From Streptomyces sp. NBC_00483 (GTDB lineage Bacteria; Actinomycetota; Actinomycetes; Streptomycetales; Streptomycetaceae), in the NCBI RefSeq assembly GCF_036013745.1, contig NZ_CP107880.1, positions 8,370,001 to 8,434,000 on the forward strand: 64,000 nucleotides of DNA, read 5' to 3'. Both the position numbers and the translations under genes were made by a program. This document shows positions 38,954 through 47,990 of the stretch, one piece after another; within the stretch, counting starts at the first letter, position 1, and each line of letters begins with the position of its first letter. The notes beneath the pieces are model-generated. The model made no database searches and was not told where the DNA came from. It saw nothing but the letters and a program-made list of their open reading frames with translations.

Positions 38954-40795
38954 CTATTCGACGTCGACCCCGTGGGCACGGGCGAGACCGTCGAGGCCAT
39001 TCGCCCAGCCCTGGCCCACGGCTCGTAGTTTCCAGGTGGTGCGACCATCGACGGGGTGCTGGTACAGCTCGGCGACGACCATGGCGCGGATGCCGGGGTC
39101 GGCGGGTGGCTGGAACGACCAGGCCATCCCGGTGATGTCCTCGATGCGCAGGGTCGTGTGCGTGAGGGAGCCGCAGGTCAGTCCGGTGTCGACGTCCATA
39201 TTGATGGCCACGGCGACGCGCCGTACCCGGGGCGGCAGCGCGGCCAGGTGCAGGGTGGCCCGTTCCACGGTCCGGGGTCCGTCCTGCTGCTTGCCTAGCA
39301 GTCGCGCGGCGCCATCGGCCCCGGCGGGTTGGTGGTAGAAGACGAAGTCGTCGTCCGTGGCAACCCGTCCCTCGGCGCCGGTCAGGAACAGGGTCAGATC
39401 TGCGTCCGCGCCGGCGAAACCGAACGTGATGTTCAGCCCCTGCCAGGCATCTTCGGGCAGCGGCACGGTCTGGCCGGGGACGAGTACGGTCGCGGCCGGC
39501 TCGGGTGCCGGTTCCGGCAGTGGTGCGGACGACGCCGCGCGTTTCCACTCGGTGAACGACCTGATGCGGAACGGGTCGGTGGCCGGAACCTGATCGCTGG
39601 TCGGGTCGACGGAACCAAGGGTGATGTCGAGGTCTGCGAGAGGGCTTTCGCCGGTGTCGGATTCTTCCTGGGCGTGGTCCAGCAGTTCCTGGAGTCCGGC
39701 GACGCGGGTCGTGTCCAGGGGCTTGATGGTGCTGGAGAGATTGCCCGACGCGGTTGTGGCCACGGCGCAAGAGACGTCCTGACCGATATCGAGGAAACGC
39801 AGCGCGTCCTCCGGTTCACGCCAGGGCGTGGACTCGACCGCCTGCCGGGTCCAGCGACCGTAGGCGACAAAACCGAGTCGCTGGGTGTCGGGCAGGCGGG
39901 TCAGCACGGCGAGGTCGATGGCCGTGATGCCCGGCGCTGTGGCGAAGCCCTCCTTGAGGGTGGCGACGATGTTGGAGCCCATGGCGGTCAGCCACCACAG
40001 GACACGGTCCCGTTTGGTGAGCTTCTTCAAGGTGGGGCGCCCGGCGGGAGTCATCGCCGGAGTCTGGGTCGGCATCGCATCGAGATCTTGCTGCCGCATG
40101 ACGACCGACATGACCGTGCTGTCCACGCCGACGGCGCAGCCAGCGGCCGGGTTGTCCGAGAAAGCAGTGTTCACCGCCTCGCAGACGGTGTCCTCCTCGT
40201 TGGCGACAAGAGCCCGCCACCACTGCACCGCTTCGGCTTCCAACTGCCGCTGAATCCCGTGCAGTCGAGCGATCTCTGCGGACAGGTAGACGGGCGCGTC
40301 CTGCTCCGCCTGTTGCCGGGCGGCAGCCCGCTGCGTGCGGGCCAGCCGGCCGACACCTTGGAGGTGGAAGGTGCGGGCCTCTGCCATCGCCCACGGAAGA
40401 CCCAGCTGAGGCGGTTCCGGGAGGACGGGCGGATGGGCCTCGGGGAACGACTGCAGATGCACGCTGGTCGTCTGCTGCCGCAGCTCGCGCAACTGCGCGA
40501 TCGCCGCGTCGCGTTCCGCTTCCTGCTGGGCTCGCTCCGCCTGCCGACGCGCCCGGTCCAGCGCGGTCGCCGATGGCGCGGTGGTCCGCGAACGCGGGGA
40601 GCGGCGCGTGCTGGACCGCCGTCGGCCGTTGCTGAGTGAGCTCGACGCGTATAGAGGGCCGAGCCCGGACGAGATCCGGGAACCACCGCTTCCGACGCTG
40701 ACCCGCGCGATCCGCGGCCCGACCGAGGTCCTCACACCGCGCGTCGAAACCCGCACGCTCATCCCAGGCACACCGACACGAAACCCGAACCCCAT
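38954..40795 (-). CDS. DUF4236 / coiled-coil / TerD fusion protein
   Basis: Predicted 613 residues. Residues 1-52 (MGFGFRVGVPGMSVRVSTRG, VRTSVGPRIARVSVGSGGSR) match DUF4236, a glycine-rich N-terminal module. Residues about 78-115 are a coiled coil (DRARRQAERAQQEAERDAAI). A middle domain (about 190-370; RLGFVAYGRWTRQAVE) is unrecognised. Residues about 430-613 are a TerD domain (LVPGQTVPLPED, FVFYHQPAG, MDVDTGLTCGSLTHTTLRIE, VVAELYQHPVDGRTTWKLRA), the calcium-binding beta-sandwich of tellurite/phage-stress Ter proteins. Alone on its strand; not beside the vWA gene at 17157, which belongs to the same functional sphere. Stress or envelope role inferred. Confidence 0.75.
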   Translation of the reverse strand: MGFGFRVGVPGMSVRVSTRGVRTSVGPRIARVSVGSGGSRISSGLGPLYASSSLSNGRRRSSTRRSPRSRTTAPSATALDRARRQAERAQQEAERDAAIAQLRELRQQTTSVHLQSFPEAHPPVLPEPPQLGLPWAMAEARTFHLQGVGRLARTQRAAARQQAEQDAPVYLSAEIARLHGIQRQLEAEAVQWWRALVANEEDTVCEAVNTAFSDNPAAGCAVGVDSTVMSVVMRQQDLDAMPTQTPAMTPAGRPTLKKLTKRDRVLWWLTAMGSNIVATLKEGFATAPGITAIDLAVLTRLPDTQRLGFVAYGRWTRQAVESTPWREPEDALRFLDIGQDVSCAVATTASGNLSSTIKPLDTTRVAGLQELLDHAQEESDTGESPLADLDITLGSVDPTSDQVPATDPFRIRSFTEWKRAASSAPLPEPAPEPAATVLVPGQTVPLPEDAWQGLNITFGFAGADADLTLFLTGAEGRVATDDDFVFYHQPAGADGAARLLGKQQDGPRTVERATLHLAALPPRVRRVAVAINMDVDTGLTCGSLTHTTLRIEDITGMAWSFQPPADPGIRAMVVAELYQHPVDGRTTWKLRAVGQGWANGLDGLARAHGVDVE

Positions 40796-40967
40796 GATTT
40801 ACCTCATTTCTCCTCAGCCAGTGTGCATTACGGGCACGGGTGGAAGCTCAGGTTCAGGTTCCTGCGTGAGGGCACTGGGGTGTGTGGCGGGCGCCCGGCG
40901 GCATGGCCGCGCCCGCCCAGAACCCAACCTGAGCAGTTCAGGAGGCATGTCGGCGCTGCTCCCGGCC

Positions 40968-42320
40968 TTACCCCTCCTGTTCCGCCACCCTCCGCACCTG
41001 ACGGTAGAGCGAGGGGAGGACGGCCAGGCAGCAGGCGGAGCCGATGATGACCCAGATCGTGGGGGCGTAGACCGTCAGGTCGGCGGTGGCCCAGGTCATC
41101 AGGAGCGGGGTGGTGCCGGCGAAGCAGACCGCGGCGATGTTGTAGCTGAGGGACAGGCCGGTGGAGCGCACCCGTACCGGGAACGCCCGGGGCAGTACGG
41201 ACGAGACCACGCCGGCGAACCCCGCCACGGTGGCGCAGAGCACCATGTGGACGGCCAACAGCACCGGCAGGTACGGCTGCGCGTGCAGCCACATCAGGCA
41301 CGGTGTGGGCAGGATGATCATCGAGACCGCACTGCCCACCAGCAGCGGTCGGGTTCCCACCCGGTCGGCCAAGCGGCCGGCCGCCAGGCAGCCGACGAGG
41401 ACGACGACGTTGCCGACGAGTGAGGCGAGGAACGTCTGTTGGTCGGTGAAGCCGAGACCGGCCTCCGGCAGCTTGTAGTACGTCGGGAGGTAGATGAGGA
41501 AGGCGTAGACGCTGATGGTCCACAGCATGGAGACGAGGAGAGCGGTGCCCAGCGCGTCCCTGTGCTCGGTCAGGAGAATGCGCAGCGGCCCGGGTTGATC
41601 GCCATCGTCACCGGCCGCCGAGTCCTGCTCGGTGAACGCCTCGGTCTCCGGCAGCTGCCGGCGGATGTACACACCGACCGGAATGATCAGCAGGCCGAGC
41701 ACGAAGGGGATCCGCCAGGCCCAGTCCTGCAGCGCCGACTCCGGGAAGACCGAGGTGATGATGAAACCCACCAGAGCGGAGAGCAGGTTGGAGATGCCCA
41801 TCGACGCCTGCAGCCACGACGCGTACAGCGAACGGCGGTCCGCGGGCGCGCTCTCGATCAGGAACGACGCGGCTCCACCGATCTCGCTGCCGGTGGAGAA
41901 GCCCTGGAAGAGCCGTCCGATCAGCAGCAGGATCGGGGCCCCTACGCCGATCGTCGCGACCGGCGGCGCCACCGCGATGACGAGCGTGCCGATGCCCATC
42001 GCCCCGATGGACATCATCAGGGCGGCCTTCCGGCCGATCCGGTCCGCGTAGACACCGCCGACCAGCGCCCCGAGGGGCCGGGCCACGAACCCGGCGCCGA
42101 AGACCACGAAGGTGCTCATCAGCGCGGAGGTCGCGTTGCCGCTGCGGAAGAAGTTGTGGGCGATGTAGCCGGCGAAGAAGGCGTAGACGGAGAAGTCGTA
42201 CCACTCCATCGCGTTGCCGAAGGCGGCCGCGGCCACCGATCTCCGGGCGATCGTGTGCGGGACGCCCTCGTGCTGCACCGGGGGCGCATCGGCCCCGGTC
42301 GTTCGACCCGTTGTCACCAT
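40968..42320 (-). CDS. MFS transporter, MHS type, of ureide/amide cluster
   Basis: Predicted 450 residues with twelve membrane segments. MHS hallmarks are GNAMEWYDFSVYAFFAGYIA, YADRIGRKAALMMS, GRLFQGFSTGSEIGGAASFL and RLADRVGTRPLLVG. ATG 42320 has AAGGAGG seven bases upstream. It begins 43 bases after the M20 hydrolase gene and is the last gene of the minus-strand cluster with the allantoinase-like enzyme, so it probably imports the cyclic ureide or carbamoyl compound they degrade. Substrate inferred from context only. Confidence 0.85.
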   Translation of the reverse strand: MVTTGRTTGADAPPVQHEGVPHTIARRSVAAAAFGNAMEWYDFSVYAFFAGYIAHNFFRSGNATSALMSTFVVFGAGFVARPLGALVGGVYADRIGRKAALMMSIGAMGIGTLVIAVAPPVATIGVGAPILLLIGRLFQGFSTGSEIGGAASFLIESAPADRRSLYASWLQASMGISNLLSALVGFIITSVFPESALQDWAWRIPFVLGLLIIPVGVYIRRQLPETEAFTEQDSAAGDDGDQPGPLRILLTEHRDALGTALLVSMLWTISVYAFLIYLPTYYKLPEAGLGFTDQQTFLASLVGNVVVLVGCLAAGRLADRVGTRPLLVGSAVSMIILPTPCLMWLHAQPYLPVLLAVHMVLCATVAGFAGVVSSVLPRAFPVRVRSTGLSLSYNIAAVCFAGTTPLLMTWATADLTVYAPTIWVIIGSACCLAVLPSLYRQVRRVAEQEG

Positions 42321-42363
42321 CGTGGGCCTCCTTCTTCGAGCGTGGTGGTGTGGGGGATGGCGG

Positions 42364-43644
42364 CTACTGGATCGAGACCGGCTTGTCGCGGTGGTCGAGG
42401 TCGACGAGGGTGGCCGCGAGGACATGCGCGCCGCGTGCGATGTCCGCCACCTCGGTCAGCTCCTCGGGGCAGTGGCTTCGGCCGCCGACGGAGGGGATGA
42501 ACACCATGCCCATCGGGCCCAGTCGAGCCAGGTGGGCAGCGTCGTGGCCGGCACCGGAGGGCACCGCCTTCCAGTCGAGGCCGAGCCCGTCGGCCGCGCC
42601 GGCGATCATGTCCTGCACCAATGCGTCGGTGGGTACCGGGTCCTGGTCGGTCAGCCACTCGAAGTCCACGCCCACACCGCGCTGCCCGGCCTCCGCCGCG
42701 ATCTCGTCGACGATCTGCTTCTGCGCGCCGCGCAGCCAGTTCCCGTCCACACTGCGGATCTCCGCCCACAGCCTGGCCTCGTCGGTGATCACCCCCATCG
42801 AGCGGGGTGCGGAGTCGATGCTGCCGAGAGTGGCGACGCCGTGCACCGGCGCGCCACAGCCGACCCGCTCGACGGTGAGGACCGCGGCCGCCGCCGACAC
42901 CAGGGCGTCGTGCCTGTCTGGCATCGGCGTGGTGCCCGCGTGCCCGGTCTGCCCGGCGAAGTGCACAAGGAGGCGGTCGATCCCGGCGATCGCGGTGACC
43001 ACGCCGATGCCGTGCCCACTGCGCTCCAGCAACGGCCCCTGCTCCACATGGAGTTCGACGTATCCGTGGACGTCCCGGGCCCGCCAGCCGGAGCCGAGTG
43101 CGGCACCCGGGGAGAGTCCGAAGCCCTCCATGGCGTCGCCGAGCCGGAGGCCGGTTCCGTCGGTGCGCTCCAGGTGTTCCGGGGCGAGGATGCCGGCGAT
43201 GGAGCGGGAGCCGAGGCAGGAGATGCCGAACTCGTTGGCCTCCTCTCCGAGGAAGTCGACGACGAGCAGGTCCCGTTCGAGACGGGTGCCGGTCTCTCGC
43301 AGGCGCTGGGCGACCTCGATCCCGCCGATGACTCCGACGATGCCGTCGAAGCGGCCGCCCTGCCGCACGGTGTCCGTGTGTGAACCGGTCACCAGCGCCG
43401 GGGCGGAGGTGTCCTTGCCCGGGAGCCGGCCGATGATGTTCCCCGCCGGGTCGACCGTCGTTTCGAGGCCGGCCTCGATCATCTGGGCGCGCACCCACTC
43501 CCGGGAGGCGCGATAGGGGTCGGAGAAGACCTCCCGGCTCCAGCCTGCGTGGTCGGGGTCGTGAAAGGCAGCGAGCTCGTCGAGTCGCCTGCTCAGGCGC
43601 TCCGGCTCCGGCGCGAGACGGTCCAGGTCGATGCGGACGGTCAT
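42364..43644 (-). CDS. M20-family amidohydrolase (allantoate/N-carbamoyl amino acid hydrolase type)
   Basis: Predicted 426 residues. Metal-site motifs of the M20/Zn-dependent carbamoylase group are complete: TGSHTDTV, GRFDG, FLGEEANEFG, ELHVEQGPLLE and the late SGAGHDAAHLARLGPMGM. The lid domain runs between about 215 and 330 (FAGQTGHAGTTPMPDRHDAL). Members hydrolyse allantoate, N-carbamoyl-L-amino acids or beta-ureido acids, releasing carbamate and ammonia. ATG 43644 is preceded by GAGG. With the cyclic-amide hydrolase two genes upstream it forms a ring-opening then decarbamoylation pair. Which ureide is used cannot be read from sequence. Confidence 0.88.
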   Translation of the reverse strand: MTVRIDLDRLAPEPERLSRRLDELAAFHDPDHAGWSREVFSDPYRASREWVRAQMIEAGLETTVDPAGNIIGRLPGKDTSAPALVTGSHTDTVRQGGRFDGIVGVIGGIEVAQRLRETGTRLERDLLVVDFLGEEANEFGISCLGSRSIAGILAPEHLERTDGTGLRLGDAMEGFGLSPGAALGSGWRARDVHGYVELHVEQGPLLERSGHGIGVVTAIAGIDRLLVHFAGQTGHAGTTPMPDRHDALVSAAAAVLTVERVGCGAPVHGVATLGSIDSAPRSMGVITDEARLWAEIRSVDGNWLRGAQKQIVDEIAAEAGQRGVGVDFEWLTDQDPVPTDALVQDMIAGAADGLGLDWKAVPSGAGHDAAHLARLGPMGMVFIPSVGGRSHCPEELTEVADIARGAHVLAATLVDLDHRDKPVSIQ

Positions 43645-43808
43645 GGTGGTCCTCGGTTCTCCGGTACGGGGGTGGGCCATGGGTGTGCGGGATGAGGGAC
43701 GAAAAGGGGGCGTGGCGTGCGGGGTTCGGGCGGAGACGGAGACCTGCCCGGTGTTTCCCGCAGGTCGGCGCTCCGCACGGGCGACGGTGGCGCGGGCGAT
43801 GTGCGTGG

Positions 43809-44603
43809 CTACTCGGCGTGCGGTGCTCGGCGAGCGTCGCCTTCGGGCACGGGGCCGGGCGGGATCCAGGCGGCGGGGAGATCACGCGGCACCCGGGCCG
43901 CCAGTTCTACCGCAGCGCTGCGCAGCGCCTTCAACGCGACCGCGGGATCGGCGAGGCGGTTCTCCGCGGCGACCACCGACAGGGCGCACAGGCACCGACC
44001 GCCGACCACCACCGGTACCCCGACCGCCGACATGCCGGGAGTGAGCCAGCCGCGGGTGACGTGGTATCCCTGACGCCGGATCAGCCCCAGTTCGTGCCGC
44101 AGCCCGGAGACGTCGGGGGTCGTCGCGGTGTACCGGTGCAGCCGGCCTTCGAGTACCTGCCGGCGCACGGCCGCCGGGGCCAGCGCAAGCAGCGGAGTGG
44201 CGCTCGCTCCCGAATACAGCGTGTGCACCTCGCCGGGGTGGAAGGCCACGCTGCCGGGGCCGCTGCGCCGAGAGTCCAGGCACAGCGCCGCCGAGTGCAC
44301 CCGTACCGACAGCGCGCTGGTCAGTCCGGTCGCCTCGCGGAGCCGGAGGAGAAAGGGCCGGGCGACGTCCACCAGGTGATCGGGGTGGTCCGAGGCCCGG
44401 TCGGTGAGCCGTTCGCCCGGCAGCAGCCGGTCGCCGACCTGGACCAGGAACCCGGAGTGCTTGAGGCGTTGGACGTACCGGTAGACGGTCGACAGCGGCA
44501 TATCGAGTCCCGCGGAGATCTCCGCGGCGTCGACCTGACCCCGGTCCTGTACGAAGGTCAGCATCCGCAGCCCCCGGTCGAGCGAGCTGAGCCCGCCCGG
44601 CAT
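43809..44603 (-). CDS. IclR-family regulator of ureide cluster
   Basis: Predicted 264 residues. Winged helix at the N-terminus (SLDRGLRMLTFVQDRGQVDA, AEISAGLDMPLSTVYRYVQR); effector domain with RPFLLRLREATGLTSALSVR, TLYSGASATPLLALAP and GVPVVVGGRCLCALSVVAAE. It starts 33 bases after the allantoinase-like gene on the same strand and precedes the M20 hydrolase by 164 bases, so it is embedded in the cluster it probably controls. The ATG 44603 ribosome site is weak (GGGCGG). IclR proteins of this type often respond to ring-cleavage or ureide intermediates. Confidence 0.88.
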   Translation of the reverse strand: MPGGLSSLDRGLRMLTFVQDRGQVDAAEISAGLDMPLSTVYRYVQRLKHSGFLVQVGDRLLPGERLTDRASDHPDHLVDVARPFLLRLREATGLTSALSVRVHSAALCLDSRRSGPGSVAFHPGEVHTLYSGASATPLLALAPAAVRRQVLEGRLHRYTATTPDVSGLRHELGLIRRQGYHVTRGWLTPGMSAVGVPVVVGGRCLCALSVVAAENRLADPAVALKALRSAAVELAARVPRDLPAAWIPPGPVPEGDARRAPHAE

Positions 44604-44635
44604 CCGCCCGGCACCCCGGTCTGTGGCCAACGCAC

Positions 44636-46036
44636 TCAGTCCCGGCGTACCTGGGCGCCTCGACCGGCCGCGCCGACCAGTCCCTTGCCCGCGTCCCAGA
44701 CGACGTCGCCGCGGCTGAGTGTCAGGGTGACCCGGGCCCCCGGTACATGCCCGTCGTACGGGCTCCACCCCGCGTTGGAGTGCAGCGACGGCGTCTCGAT
44801 GCGCCAGTCGGGAGACGGAGTGAGGACCATGACGTCCGCATCGTAACCAGGTGCGAGGCGCCCCTTGCGGCCGCCCATCCCATAGCGGTCCGCCGGGTTC
44901 TCGGTGAGCGCCGCCACGGTGCGGGAGAACTCCTTGCCCGCCCCGTAGCGGCGCAGGCAGGCCCCGAGGGTGGTGGAGACCAGCGTCTCGGTGCCCGGCG
45001 TTCCGGAGCTGTTGTCGAGGATCCGCTCGTGGTCCTTGAGGGCGGCCGGCCAGGGAGCGTGGTCGGAGGAGATGACCGAGGCCGTGCCGGCGATCACCGA
45101 CTGCCACATGGCCTCGCGGTCGTCGGAGCCGCGCAGCGGCGGGTTGATCTTCAGTCGGCCGCGCTGGCGCACCATGTCCTCCTCCGTGAGGAGCAGGTAG
45201 TGCGGGCAGGTCTCGAAGGTGACGTCGACTCCCTGGCCCTGGTACCAGGCCACCAGGTCGGAGGAGCGCCCGGTGGAGAGGTGGCACAGGTGCAGCGCGT
45301 TGCCGCGGTCGGCGGCGATCTCCATCGCGGTGAGCACCCCGAGCGACTCCGAGACCGGCGGGCGGGTACGCCCGTGCACCCGCGGATCGGTGGAGGCCCG
45401 ATTCGACTCGTCGGCCAGCAGCGCCTTGATGATCTCGTTGTTCTCGGCGTGCGTGCACAGCGTCGACCCGGCCTCGCCCACCGCCGACGCCACATCGAGC
45501 AGCTCGGCGTCGTCGATCCGGGGAAAACGGAACGGGTCGGTGTCGAAGAGCGACACCTTGAAGCCCACCACGCCGCCCTCGACCAGCTCGCCCGCCCGCC
45601 GCCAACCGCCACCGGGCTCCAGCGTCCCGAGCAGGGCCACGTCGATGACGGCCTCGTCGGCGAGCTTCTCCTGCTTCGCCTCGAGCCGCTCCCGGCGGTT
45701 CACCGGACCCGTACCGTCGAACGGCATCTCGACGATCGTGGTCACACCCCCGGCCGCCGCCGCGGAGGTGGCGGCCAGCAACCCTTCCCCGGAGTGGGAG
45801 TAGGAGTGCACATGGGCGTCGACCGCGCCGGGCAGGACGAAGGACTCACCGACATCGATCACGGACGCACGGTCCGGGACGACCGCACCGCCCGGCGTCG
45901 CATCGTCGGGAACGACGGCGCCGATCCGGCCGTCCTTGATGAAGACCCGTCCTCGCTCGAAGGAGCCCGCCGCCGTCTGTACGAGGCCGACGACCACCGT
46001 GTCGGCAGTCCGGCATGCCTGTTCGGAATCGCTCAT
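44636..46036 (-). CDS. Allantoinase/hydantoinase-type cyclic amidohydrolase
   Basis: Predicted 466 residues. Metal-centre motifs of the dihydroorotase/hydantoinase/allantoinase superfamily are in order: PGAVDAHVHSYSH (first His pair), VVGFKVSLF with the lysine likely carbamylated, CTHAENNEII, LHLCHLSTGRS, and SSDHAPWP with the catalytic Asp. GPVNRRERLEAKQEKLADEA and GRKGRLAPGYDADVMVL are also typical. It opens a cyclic amide by hydrolysis in the cytoplasm; the product suits the M20 hydrolase nearby. ATG 46036 or GTG 46045 may start it; neither has a strong ribosome site. First gene of the minus-strand cluster. Confidence 0.87.
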   Translation of the reverse strand: MSDSEQACRTADTVVVGLVQTAAGSFERGRVFIKDGRIGAVVPDDATPGGAVVPDRASVIDVGESFVLPGAVDAHVHSYSHSGEGLLAATSAAAAGGVTTIVEMPFDGTGPVNRRERLEAKQEKLADEAVIDVALLGTLEPGGGWRRAGELVEGGVVGFKVSLFDTDPFRFPRIDDAELLDVASAVGEAGSTLCTHAENNEIIKALLADESNRASTDPRVHGRTRPPVSESLGVLTAMEIAADRGNALHLCHLSTGRSSDLVAWYQGQGVDVTFETCPHYLLLTEEDMVRQRGRLKINPPLRGSDDREAMWQSVIAGTASVISSDHAPWPAALKDHERILDNSSGTPGTETLVSTTLGACLRRYGAGKEFSRTVAALTENPADRYGMGGRKGRLAPGYDADVMVLTPSPDWRIETPSLHSNAGWSPYDGHVPGARVTLTLSRGDVVWDAGKGLVGAAGRGAQVRRD

Positions 46037-46199
46037 GCGGCGCACGCTACGAAACGGATTTCGGGGCGGGGGAGCGGATTCCCGCGGAATGGGAATGCCG
46101 GCCGGGGCGGCCGGCCACCTTGTGCGCCGTCTTCCGTTACTCGTACAAAACAGGACGTCCCTGCGTTCCTTGCTGGCTGTTCCTGCTGGAAGGAGTCCG

Positions 46200-46471
46200 G
46201 TGTCTGTGACGAGTGAACGCGTTCCCTGTCAGGGGGACGCGATACGGCGCAACAAGTCGGCGGACCTTCGTCAGTGGACGGAAGTGATGGAGCGCGAACA
46301 CGCCGGAATGTCCTTCCGCGCGATGGGCGGTGACTTCGCAGGGGAGCTGCGGGCGGTGGGGGAGAGGCACCTCCATATGCTCAGCATCGACGGGAAGTTG
46401 CTTGCCTGCCACCGCAGTTCGAAAGATGTGGTGCGGGATGCCACGGAGCGCATCGACATTTTCTTCATGAT
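46200..46471 (+). pseudogene. N-terminal fragment of AraC-type regulator
   Basis: GTG 46200 follows AGGAG and opens SADLRQWTEVMEREHAGMSF, then LHMLSIDGKLLACHRSSKDV and IDIFFMIDG. This is the start of an AraC-binding-like (cupin) sensor domain as found in AraC/XylS regulators. After about residue 90 the frame runs into amidase sequence read out of frame, so the rest of the sensor and the DNA-binding domain are missing. Promoter and start are intact, so a truncated peptide may be made. Confidence 0.7.
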
Positions 46472-46473
46472 CG

Positions 46474-47058
46474 ACGGCGCTCGGCGCCCAGGTCGTCGAG
46501 ATCGAACTGCCCCACTACGCCGAGATGACCACGGCCGACGAAGTCATCATGTTCTCCGAGGCCTTCAGCTACCACCTGCCGGACCTGCGTACCCGATGGC
46601 TCGGCTACGGAGCCGCCACACGGCAGACCGTCGGCGCCGCCCTCTACTACAGCTCCGCCGACTACCTCCAGGCCCAACGGGCCCGCCGCGTCGGCCAGAA
46701 GGCGATCCAGCGGACCTTCGAGAACGTCGACCTCATCCTCACCCCCACCGTCGGCGGCGGCGCCGCCTCCCTGGAACGCGTCAAGGACGGATTCTTCCAG
46801 CCCGGCGGCATCGGACCCGTGTACACGGGCTACTGGGACACCACCGGAAACCCGGTGATGAGCGTCCCCTTCGGCTTCACGGACGACGGCATGCCCCTGG
46901 GGCTGCAGATCGCGGGACGCTGGTTCGACGAACAACTCGTGCTGCGCGCCGGTGACGCGTTCCAGGGACGCACCGACTGGCACCTTCACGCCCCCGATCC
47001 CCTGAACTCCCCAGTCCCGCAGCCGAACATGACGGTCGACCGCGCTGTGAGGACGTGA
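46474..47058 (+). pseudogene. C-terminal fragment of amidase-signature enzyme
   Basis: The frame begins abruptly with ALGAQVVEIELPHYAEMTTA and continues EVIMFSEAFSYHLPDLRTRW, DLILTPTVGGGAASLERVKD, GYWDTTGNPVMSVPFGFTDD and GMPLGLQIAGRWFDEQLVLR to a natural stop at 47058. This is the last ~190 residues of a GatA-like amidase. The Gly/Ser-rich catalytic core with Ser-cisSer-Lys is missing. It is joined directly to the AraC fragment at 46471-46474, so one deletion seems to have removed both missing parts. An amidase fits the neighbouring amide-catabolic genes. Confidence 0.75.
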
Positions 47059-47290
47059 AGATGCCGCCCGCCGTCTGGCGTGCCGCCTCCGGAATGCGGG
47101 GGCATGGCGGACGAGGACAAGGACGGAGTGGAGGCCGCGGTCGCGGAGTGGTGGCTGCACCGGCGCCGGGAGTAGAAAGAGGGGGTGTCCGAACGGCACA
47201 TGAGTGTCGGCAGATTGCCGCAACCATCCGTGAACGGCGGGGTACGGAGCTCGGTGTCCCAGAGAAGGCATACGCCTGGCGGGTGACTTG

Positions 47291-47842
47291 TAAGAGGATC
47301 CGCGCAGCGGCTGGTTCGAGTTCGCCCAGCAGGCCGGCAGCGGCGTGGGCCGCACGCTGCGGGGTGGTCTCGGTGATCTCGGCCAGGATGCGCAGGACGC
47401 GGTGGGATTGGGGCCAGTCCAGGAACGGCTGTGCCGTGCCAGTACCGGAGTAGATGCCGGCCTCGATACCGACCCCCCGCTCCAGCAGGGCCGCGGCCAC
47501 ATCAGTGGCACCGTCCTCATGCCAGTTGACGGACGCGTGGTCGGGCAGCACGGTCCAGGCCCGGACCTGCGCGGCGCGGGCCCGAGGATCCGCCGTGGCC
47601 CACGCGCCGGTGGTGACCCCGACGGGGACGCCCGGGACCGCGGCCCGGACCGAGTCGACCGTGGCGGCGACGGCGGCGGCGTCCAGCGTGTCCCGGCCGT
47701 CACGGTCCTTGGGGTGCAGATGGATGTCCTCGGCGCCGGCGGCGACAGCCTCGCGGGCCGCTGTCGCCAATTCGTCCGGGGTCACCGGGAGATGGGAACA
47801 CTCGGCGCGGCTTCGAGCGCCGTTGAGACATGCTTGCAGCAT
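47291..47842 (-). pseudogene. Truncated BKACE (DUF849) family gene
   Basis: From ATG 47842: MLQACLNGARSRAECSHLPV, EAVAAGAEDIHLHPKDRDGR, GVPVGVTTGAWATADP, HASVNWHEDGATDVAAALLE, GVGIEAGIYSGTGTAQPFLD and GELEPAAARILL. This is a beta-keto acid cleavage enzyme (BKACE, DUF849), with the HLHPKD metal-binding element and the NWHEDG/EAGIYSG loops. Similarity stops at ARILL near 47291, about 60 residues before the normal end (the GLEDxL motif). The remaining frame is non-homologous. Probably inactive; relation to the ureide cluster unclear. Confidence 0.7.
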
Positions 47843-47990
47843 GGTGACATCTTCGCAGCTCGCGACCGGGAGGCTGGTGGGCGGACGGCAGCGCGATGAG
47901 ACCGGGATCGACTCCCACGGATTGATCGCGACTCGATACGCGCCGTCGGTCGGGACTCATGGGCAACGTGCCCTGCGGGCCGGTTCGCCG

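Noticed and set aside
47104..47175. Tiny frame MADEDKDGVEAAVAEWWLHRRR followed by stop
   Set aside because: It looks protein-like and may be the tail of a lost gene, but it is too short to place in a family.
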